Shown: positions 56,380 to 64,000 of the stretch, one piece after another
Layout of the letters: each line of letters begins with the position of its first letter
Numbering within the stretch: position 1 is the stretch's first letter
From: Tubulanus polymorphus
Lineage: Eukaryota; Nemertea; Palaeonemertea; Tubulaniformes; Tubulanidae
Reading direction: 5' to 3'
DNA length: 64,000 nt
Assembly: GCF_964204645.1 (NCBI RefSeq)
Contig: NC_134029.1
Location: forward strand, 19,488,450-19,552,449
Notes under the pieces: generated by a model
Database searches by the model: none
What the model was told of the DNA's origin: nothing
The model's input: the letters and a program-made list of their open reading frames with translations, nothing else
Made by a program: the position numbers and the translations under genes

Positions 56380-57090
56380 GGAAATGGACCGCTGATTCAT
56401 AAATAATATGACGCATATTTTCCGGGTGGATTTCTCCGAAATGTTATTATTATCATTACCAGGGTTCCTAACCCCCGGTTCGCAGATGGCAGTCGCTCGA
56501 TTTAAGCCGACTGCTCGTTATTGCGTAACTCCGTGCTCGGATTAAGTTAGCCGACTCCCGGCGGACGCGGTTTTAACCCGTGCCATTAATTTATTTAAAA
56601 AAAGACTTGAATAGAAATGAATTTCGCGTATATCATCGTTCATCGGTGACAGGCGCTCTAATGCCGCGTTGTTTCGAATGGAGGGTGGTTATTATTAGCC
56701 GGGCCTGAAATTACGTCATCACATCAGCGACCGGGGCTAATAGAATTTAGATTGAAAAAATACGCCTAAATCGCAATTAATCTTTAATAGATCGCGATAT
56801 CGCTTTCTTTATTAGACTCTGGACTAGCGCGCTCATTTTCCGATCGAGATAAGTTCTCGAAAAATAATTGGTAGGCGCCGTTGTTTTTAGAATGAGTAAT
56901 GCACGGGCCTCGCGTGTTAAACATGCGAACGAAGATTGCGATGACAACGACCGTATAGCAGCTGAGGGCAGCATTGTCTCGCTATAAACTATAAGCGAAA
57001 GGGAAGGCCAACTCCGTGACGTCACTATGCATTCGCCTTCGCTATCTTCGAAATTGATCAGCGCCCTCACCGGTGGCGATAAACAATAGG
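56380..57090. promoter_or_regulatory. CpG-rich single-copy block, candidate cis-regulatory region
   Basis: Repeat-free, with GGATTAAG (56539-56546, Otx/K50 type), AGATGGCAG (56484-56492, CTCF core or E-box), CCATTAATTTATT, and TTACGTCA (56711-56718, CRE type) followed by tight CpG clusters. A 97-codon minus frame (56777-57070) is unrecognised. Regulatory function is inference. Confidence 0.2.
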
Positions 57091-57826
57091 TTCTCGGAAA
57101 TAATTTCGATTATATTAATCTCTGCGAGCATTTAAACATTACCGTTTTTCAGGATTTGGTATTAAGACATAAACAAATCAATAAAAAACGCTAAATTAAG
57201 AATAGAGACCGGCAACCAGTCTACAACATCTATTGTTTGTCGCCACATGTGAGGCGCTGAACAAAAAACAAGATTACTAGCGGTGCCTAGTGGATTTTTG
57301 AGGAGTCGGCCTTCCCGTTCGCTTATAGTTCTATGGCTATATCAACCGTCGTTCTACTGGAAAGAATATTCATCTCCGCGAAAACGTCTACTCATTTGAA
57401 TTGGTTCGGTCGTTTTCTTCGCTTAGCAAATAAATTCCCGCCGCCGAAAATCCCCGGGTAGTTAATCCGCTACGGTTTATGCGGTTACACGCCCGATGCG
57501 AATCATTAAAACCGCATTCGATGATAACCGCCGCGCCGTTCATGCCGACCGTCGAAGTAAAAGTCTTGGTACGCGCCGCGCACACGCTCAATACGCAGAT
57601 GTGAACTATACTAGAGTTGACAGTTTTTCGCTTCGATTCCGACAAGACGACGTCGTTAATTCAAGTGTAATGGCGGTAATTAAACGTTTTTCGATGCATT
57701 AAATTCTACGTCGAAATACACACGTCGATGTCGGAATTCATTTCTTATGAAATCCGCAGCTTAACAATCCCAGCCTAGATCGAGTTTATTCATATGCTGC
57801 GCCCTCTCTAATGAACCCACCTCATT
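57091..57826. other. Single-copy, CpG-rich sequence, no gene seen
   Basis: Short frames overlapping on both strands (57388-57702). ACCGGCAACCAGTCTAC (57209-57225) matches the GACTGGTTGCCGGT word of family A on the opposite strand, but nothing else of that family is present. Confidence 0.35.
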
Positions 57827-58390
57827 TAAGCCCAACGCAGACGGCGCTGGGAAACACGGAAAAACATGTTTTTTTTTTCGGGAATATGTTTCCCGAAACC
57901 ATGTTTCTCAATTTACGTAACGCACACGGCGCAGAGAAACACGGAAAAACATGTTTTCTTTCGGAAATATGTTTCTCATTTCTCGTAACGCACATGGTGC
58001 GGGGAAACACGGAAAAAATATGTTTTCTTGCGGACACATGTTTCCCGAAACCATGTTTATCATTTCTCGCAACGCACACGTCGCAGGGAAACACGGAAAA
58101 ACATGTTTTCTTTCGGAAACATGTTTCTCATTTCTCGTAACGCACATGGTGCGGGGAAACACGGAAAAAATATGTTTTCTTGCGGACACATGTTTCCCGA
58201 AACCATGTTTATCATTTCTCGCAGCGCACACGTCGCAGGGAAACACGGAAAAACATGTTTACTTTCGGAAACATGTTTCCCGGAACCAAGTTTCTCATTT
58301 CGCGTAACACACGCGACACAGGGAAGCGCTCGGAAACATGTTTCTGTCTCCTGTTCCCGCGTTTCCATGCGCTGTGTGTGTCGGGGCTTT
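57827..58390. repeat. Family C repeat, copy 6: tandemly amplified array
   Basis: The left end TTAAGCCCAACGCAGACGGC and the right end GCGCTGTGTGTGTCGGGGCT close an inverted-repeat frame. Inside, ~76-bp units alternate in two forms, giving a 152-bp higher-order period (CGGACACATGTTTCCCGAAA starts at 58031 and again at 58183, with near-identical surroundings). Each unit has GCACACG or GCACATGG, GGGAAACACGGAAAA and an ACATGTTT palindrome. Six overlapping frames of 90-126 codons on both strands are products of the period and not genes. Confidence 0.88.
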
Positions 58391-60640
58391 ATTGGCATGT
58401 TAAAATGAAACCGTTCATGCAATTCTACCTCGAACATCGCAGTTTCCTATATCAAATTCACCCCGGGCCGATCCCAAGACTCGTGTATTTTCTGGTTCAA
58501 AAATCAAAATTCGATAGTCGATAAATTTGAATCAAGAGTTGAGGTTTAATTTAAGAGTTAGTTAATAAATTGAAATTTTGACGGAGGAGAACATTGTCGT
58601 ACTGGATCCTGGTGAAAAAATAAGGAAAAAAAACTAAGGAAAATTAAAGTCAAATTCTACGCAACGACGAAGTATCGCCAAAATGACTGAAACGATCAAA
58701 GCTTCACAACGAATCCAAAATGGCCATATCTAAATGGAAGATTTATCATTGGCCTTTGAAACGAATTTTCTTATAAGGAATAAGGCACTGCATAGCCACT
58801 AAAATGATTGGTATATATCTAAGGATGTAAACTTCGATTTCTTATTTGTTTCGTTTTGATTCTAAAAACCTATTACAGCTAATTAAATGGACTAGCTTGA
58901 ATCAATTTATGGCTAGTAAACAGGGCGATAAGTGTTGAACAGTTAAACAGTTTGAACAGGACAAGTTCGCTAGGATATATGATATATGCATGTATATACC
59001 TCTAATAATCGCAAATAAGAAAAGAAAAGAGACATGCCGGCGTCTAATATCATCTGATGCAATCAGAAATATGTAGAACATATCGCGCGATGTCACCCAA
59101 GTGTTTCTGACATTATTTTCTTTACACAAGAGTGTCACTTATGGCACCGGGAACAAAACCACTCAGTCAAAAACATTATTGTTTACAAGACACGGTGCAC
59201 AACAGTCGTATGTTGCATTATGTCTCAACGGTTTCGTTTCATGAGCTAAAGATATCGATTTCGACTCCATTTCGAACTTGACACCGCATGATTTGCCGAT
59301 TTTGTGAAATTATATTATAAACGGGGGTTCAACACGGGAAGTGACCTGGAATCAGGACCTTCGGGATCTTTCCACGTTTCAAAAAAGAAAAAAATATTGA
59401 AGTGAAAGCGAATTAAAACCGCGAGAAAAACCGCTTCGAATTTTTGAAGGTAGATTTATTGAAGTATTGTTATGACTCGATGAAATCATATTCTCTTGTC
59501 TGAATCAAAGACTTGGTATTGCTTTTAATGTACATCATTTACCTAAGCAAACCACACTTATATAATTCATCGAAATGGAGTCAAATCTTACATAAGAATA
59601 CCATAGACTCTAAAAACAATTCGTTTTGGAGTCGAATCAATCACCATAATGAAAATGATAATGATAATGATAATGATATTAATAATTATAATACTTTGTT
59701 CAGCTTAAAATCCATATGAAATATGCTCACTGGCTTTACATCATATAGAAACAGAGAAAACTAAAAACGAGTTTAATTAAAAGCAATTGATGAACAAATG
59801 GGTTTTGAGCTTAGCTTTTAAAACATCGAGAACAAGAAAATATTTCAACGGTTGTTGAACAAAAATAGAACGAAACACTTGACTGTGACAAAAAAAAACC
59901 CAGTAATCTGCCTTATATTCATACCATCTTAAAGGACGATGAATTTCTTTACGTTTCATAATCTTAAACTCAATTATTTTCAGTTTTTCCATCGTTATCG
60001 TTAATCATGCGATTACCTGCTTCAAGCTCGTCGTTTGCTTTTGCGGTAAATAGAAACCCGAGCAGCGCGCAGCGACTGGTCGAACTTTGAGCTCAAAAAC
60101 CGTCTCCAAATACTCCCACACTTTCGATACGATAAAAATGAATTTCAACGAGGTGTATTCGAAAAACACCCGCGTATTGACTTTCAAATTACCTCGATCA
60201 TATCGAAATAGCATTTTGTTTTGTCGGCGATCAATTTTTTCAGTTCTTTTCCCCTTTTTTCGATGTCTGAGCGGAGTTTGTTTATCAGGTCTGAGGATAG
60301 TTCTGTTTATCCTTGGTCGTATCGGGCAAAATAGTTTATTCTTAGTAACGTTATCGAATCGATTCAACCTACAACGTCGATTTTAGAATCGTCAGTTGAA
60401 AGTTTGCGTTTTGAAATCGTTTAGCCACACTCGAACGTGGAAAATCTATCTAGAATTATGGGGCATATATACGGGGCAGAACTAGTTAAATCGACATCCC
60501 TCGTATATATAACCCAGTTATTCCTACACGCCTAGCGATGATCTCTAGGAAGAGAGAGAGTTCGAATGTTCGATTTTCTGATTTTTAATTTTTGAATAAT
60601 AAATTTTGCCTTTATATTTGTACATAGCGTAGTGGGCGTT
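58391..60640. other. AT-rich sequence; small microsatellite; unrecognised frames
   Basis: AATGATAATGATAATGATAA at about 59647 is a short microsatellite. Frames of 120 codons (60005-60367, -) and 99 codons (60087-60386, +) overlap and match nothing I know. No RNA gene. Confidence 0.3.
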
Positions 60641-61240
60641 TATCATATCGTCTGGTTAAACGATGTAGGCTAAATGACGGAAGCGGTGGAAGCGATCGCC
60701 ATTTTTTGCGAGTATCCGTGTAATATCAATCACGGCGAAGAACGTTTCCATTCGATGACTGTTGGATTCCCACCGAGATCGCGTCGAAAGCCGGTGCGTT
60801 ATTGAGGTCAGCGAATCCTGATTCTAGCTCTGTCGTGAACTGTCAGGGCAGCGACGATTTCCTGCGGCAAACGTCAGTCGGAGACGCGCGCCTTTTTGGC
60901 CCCGGGTCCTCGTCATATTGACAACTTCAATTAACGGCGAGACGTTCGAAGATTTAGAGTCCCGCGCACGAAAGCGAGCTATAAGCTATAACGATATAGG
61001 CTGCGGTTTGAACCCCGCGTATACGTATCGATTCATACGGCGAATTCCTTGAATCGATCGAGTCGTTCTATTGAGCTTTATGTCTGCTGATAATTTAGAG
61101 GATTTTTTTTTCAATCTTAACGACGGACTCTGCCGGCGACGGATGTCGGGGGGCGAAGACTTCTAAATACGCGGCTACGAACTGTATACGTTGATTTACA
61201 CCGCTAGGGCCTCTCGTCAGCCGCGCGGGTGTAATCGGCC
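60641..61240. promoter_or_regulatory. CpG-rich single-copy block, candidate cis-regulatory region
   Basis: Repeat-free and CG-rich relative to its neighbours, with GCGATCGCCATTTTTTGCG near 60693 (a YY1-type CGCCATTTT) and AATATCAATCACGG. No coding frame. Functional reading is inference. Confidence 0.15.
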
Positions 61241-61618
61241 ATTCTTACACATGTGTTGATTAATATTTGAACGCGACGCAAATGGCAGATTAAGTTCTAA
61301 ATCACGATCAGGGCAATTCTTCACGCGCCCGCGCGTATACGGCGCAGATCTTCTATCAGTGACAAGCAGCCTGTGTTGGGAGTTCGGTTCATCGCGCATT
61401 AAATGTCCGATAACGATGTCAGTCAAAAATAGTGCGCGCTTACATACGCCGAGTCCCTTAAAGGGGCTATATTTCATTCTTGATGAGGCCAATGAATCCG
61501 CAGTCTTTTAGTAGAAATTAAAGAAGCGACAACTTTGCAGCGAATACCTAAAAAAGTCGGAATCGAGAGACTCAAAAAGCTGATAATAAAATATTGTTTC
61601 AAACCGAAATATAACACT
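61241..61618. other. Single-copy sequence, no gene seen
   Basis: A 91-codon minus frame (61217-61492) is not recognisable. Confidence 0.35.
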
Positions 61619-61845
61619 AAAAGCCCAACGCACGCGACGCAGGGAAACACGGAATCAAACATGTCTGATCTCGGAAACATTGTTCTTATGTTAATTGTTT
61701 CTCGTAAACGCACACGTTTCCCACGTGTCGTGTGCCTTTTACGAGAAACATAGTTTTGGGATGGGAACAATGTTTCCGCGATCAAACATGTTCGTTTGGC
61801 TGTTTTTATGTTTCCGCATTTCCCTGTGTCACGTACTAATTTTGG
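61619..61845. repeat. Family C repeat, copy 7
   Basis: The left end AAAGCCCAACGCACGCGACG leads to GCAGGGAAACACGGAATC, TCTCGGAAACATTGTTCTTA, CTCGTAAACGCACACGTTTC and GGAACAATGTTTCC. The right end is altered (TTCCCTGTGTCACGTACTAA). Short frames here are repeat-derived. Confidence 0.75.
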
Positions 61846-62567
61846 CTCTAAGAACGCTCATGAAGAAAAGACGCGAGGTCAAAGACTCTTCGAAGATAAT
61901 GGACATGGATTAATCCTAACGATGTAACAATTTCAAACTGCATAATGAAAAATAAATACGTCATCTCATAATCATTACTTACCGCTGTCAACTTTCAGAC
62001 GTATATTAGTCTTTTTTAAATATACTATTTGTCACGCGTAAACAAACTGGTAATGGAGTATAATTTGGCTGCTCGGTGACTGGTAATACTAGACAAAAGT
62101 CAATGATTACTCATGCCGTGGAAAGGAAAACACTAAATTGTGACGAGGAGGGACGAAACTGGCTTAAGTGGCATTAATGAGAAATGAAGATGCTTTAAAT
62201 AGAAGAGTTGTCTTCGCCATTAGCCGTGACATCCTCGAGAAGTGGTCTAACCGACAGTGTGTACGCGGTATTATAGTAATTCTTGCAGTACGTCAAACCG
62301 CAGTCACATGTTATAGTCCGTTCGTCCGTCTGCGCATGTCGACGACGTCGTGAACTGATGATCTTATACATAAATAATAGTGTGTCGTTTATAAACCTAC
62401 ACTAACTCGTTGAACCCGGGTTTCGATGTAGGTGCAGGGTCCGACGAAAACACGCATTTGCAGCGAGCGGCGTCTACTCGGTAGAATATGAATCCACATC
62501 CGTACTTCAAGTTCAAGGTCAAAATTGGCGCTCAATCCTGCATTGAATATGGGTTTATCGTCTACAC
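61846..62567. other. Single-copy sequence, no gene seen
   Basis: A 61-codon plus frame (62168-62353) is not recognisable. Confidence 0.4.
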
Positions 62568-62684
62568 TAGAAAAAATAAATAACAGGATGAGTTGTACTT
62601 TAAAAGTTACCTATTCATTTGACGCACGAGCTTTCGCTACTAATGTATAGAAGCTTCATCAGGTGAATGAGTAAAAAAAAAAAA
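62568..62684 (-). repeat. Single arm of the 50601-50786 foldback family
   Basis: GTTACCTATTCATTTGACGC on the plus strand matches the left arm at 50630-50650. On the minus strand CTGATGA (62662-62656) is followed by one A, GCTTCT (62654-62649), a loop, AGTAGC (62641-62636), GAAA (62635-62632) and then GTC. The stem has one mismatch. The arm stops at a run of about 12 A residues (62673-62684) in place of the second arm. Confidence 0.7.
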
Positions 62685-64000
62685 CTAGAAAAAAAGTCGT
62701 ATGCGAACGTAAACTCTTCTTTTTAAAGGAGGGTTTCTAAAACGTGGGTTTCTAAAACACGGTCACTCTGAAATGAACCCGTTTTTCTATCGTATTGTTA
62801 TGCATAAACCGGGTCTAAGAAGCAAGTAGGGAGACGAGGCCTAGGTGATTTCGGCTTTATATTTCGCAGACGGTCCATTTCCAGGTGCCAACGAACGGCG
62901 AATGTACCGACCGATGTTGAGCGGTATTAGTGCCAGTTCGGTATCTTAGCGTAAATCCTACACGTAGTTATTCGTTTATATCATAGAAGATCTTCGAAGA
63001 TCGGACTTCAATTACTCGTATAAGCCATATTTTGATTGAAGATCACGGGCGCAGAAATCGTGATATTGCAGGAGATTTATGCGTCGATCTCGTGAGAGTA
63101 CACAAGACGGCATCATTTCTATGGAAAGATTGTCGAACAAAAAGTACATCGCATGCTTCATAGTTTTGATTTACGTTCGACATTGTCTTTAGTAATAGTA
63201 CACCTTACCTGGAAGCAGAAAATTAAAAATGATGGTCGTTCACATGTTTGAAAAAAAATAATTTCTTTTACGATTTGAAACTAACCCCTTTCGCGAGGCA
63301 TTTATTACATATAATATCTATTTCCCTGGGAGTAATACACGTACGAAAGCGATGAATAGAAAAGTTTTAACTCAATGACGAGTATAACAGAGTTCCTGAC
63401 AAATAATCTTGAAATAAAAGAAAAGAATTGCCACGAATAAATGAAAAACCTAGTAGTCTCAGGATGTCGCCAAGAACGAAGAATATCTAGCCGAAGATTT
63501 ATATTCTCACATAAGTATTTTGATTCGAAATTCACTTGCTTGTCGCCATCAAAGTCGTGGGATGTTTCTTTCATTTTCTATATAAAAATGGGCACAGTGT
63601 AAAAGAATGTGCATTTTACCCCATACTACTTCGCAATGTGGGCTTTTCATCTCATCACGAGACGGGTCGGAAAAACGCAGTTTGAGGAATGTTTTACGCT
63701 CTCAGCGATATTCATTTATGGACACTATATTTAGTAGCCATAAGTTTAGTTTAATCTATTTTGCTCAGTAAAAATACATTTGCTTAGAGCACAGGAACAA
63801 TTTACAATCTATGTGTAAATGCACGAATTACATATGTATATAGTAATGGTTATAGATTATACTATGAATTTGACCTTGCGACAGTTGAGACGATCATCAA
63901 CTGGAGGCATATTTTTGCTTCCCTCCTTCAGAAATTAACGCAAAAATTGTACTAAACGAAAGCCTGCCATGTTATTCCGTTAGGCTGCTTATTGATACGC
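62685..64000. other. Single-copy sequence, no gene seen
   Basis: GATCTTCGAAGATC (62989-63002) is a perfect 14-bp palindrome. An 89-codon minus frame (63305-63574) is not recognisable. The window ends without any gene boundary. Confidence 0.4.

Noticed and set aside
57209-57225. Family A fragment
   Set aside because: Only 17 bp match; too short to call an element.
57811-58524. Several overlapping 90-126-codon frames on both strands
   Set aside because: All read through the tandem family C repeat, whose ~76/152-bp structure keeps frames open by periodicity.
60005-60386. 120- and 99-codon frames on opposite strands
   Set aside because: Mutual shadows with no recognisable protein.

Overview
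This window looks like a gene-poor intergenic or intronic stretch of an invertebrate animal genome. The sequence is AT-rich (I judge about 60%), but CpG is plentiful, which argues against a vertebrate. There are no operons, no ribosome-binding-site context and no long coding frames. The one protein relic I recognise is the C-terminal tail of a non-LTR retrotransposon of a type common in marine invertebrates. The repeat ends (tails of AATTG and CTTGAAA, and foldback elements ending CCCACAATAA) also fit a marine invertebrate, perhaps a lophotrochozoan, but I cannot name a species.

No complete gene, tRNA or rRNA was found. The longest open frames (about 130-154 codons) are close to what chance gives in 64 kb of this composition. 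Several are visibly produced by repeats, for example the Ser-Pro/Leu-Pro frame in the CCCTCT array and the frames across 57827-58390.

Layout. 1-10 kb: mostly single-copy sequence, with one copy of the TTGACGCC-ended family ('family A'), a hAT-like non-autonomous element and one arm of a foldback family. 10-20 kb: family A copy 2 with another element nested in it, three foldback elements and a 371-bp CCCTCT array starting at 19694. 20-30 kb: a coding-like fragment, a large foldback, a decayed LINE tail, a cluster of four degenerate ~100-bp repeats, two LINE-type 3' tails and family A copy 3. 30-45 kb: the GAAACATGTTTC-rich family ('family C'), family A copy 4, a long hairpin, a hAT-like element and a compact 100-bp MITE. 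45-64 kb: family A copy 5, minisatellites, more foldbacks, the largest family C array (57827-58390) and CpG-rich single-copy blocks that could be regulatory.

The most interesting signal is a recurring module of about 35 nt, CTGAWGA - one base - short stem-loop - GAAA, at or near the centre of several different foldback families. It resembles a hammerhead ribozyme core with one extra base. Several of these families also share the end TTATTGTGGGATTTTT. Penelope-like elements and retrozymes are known to carry hammerheads in their terminal repeats, so these may be short derivatives of such elements.
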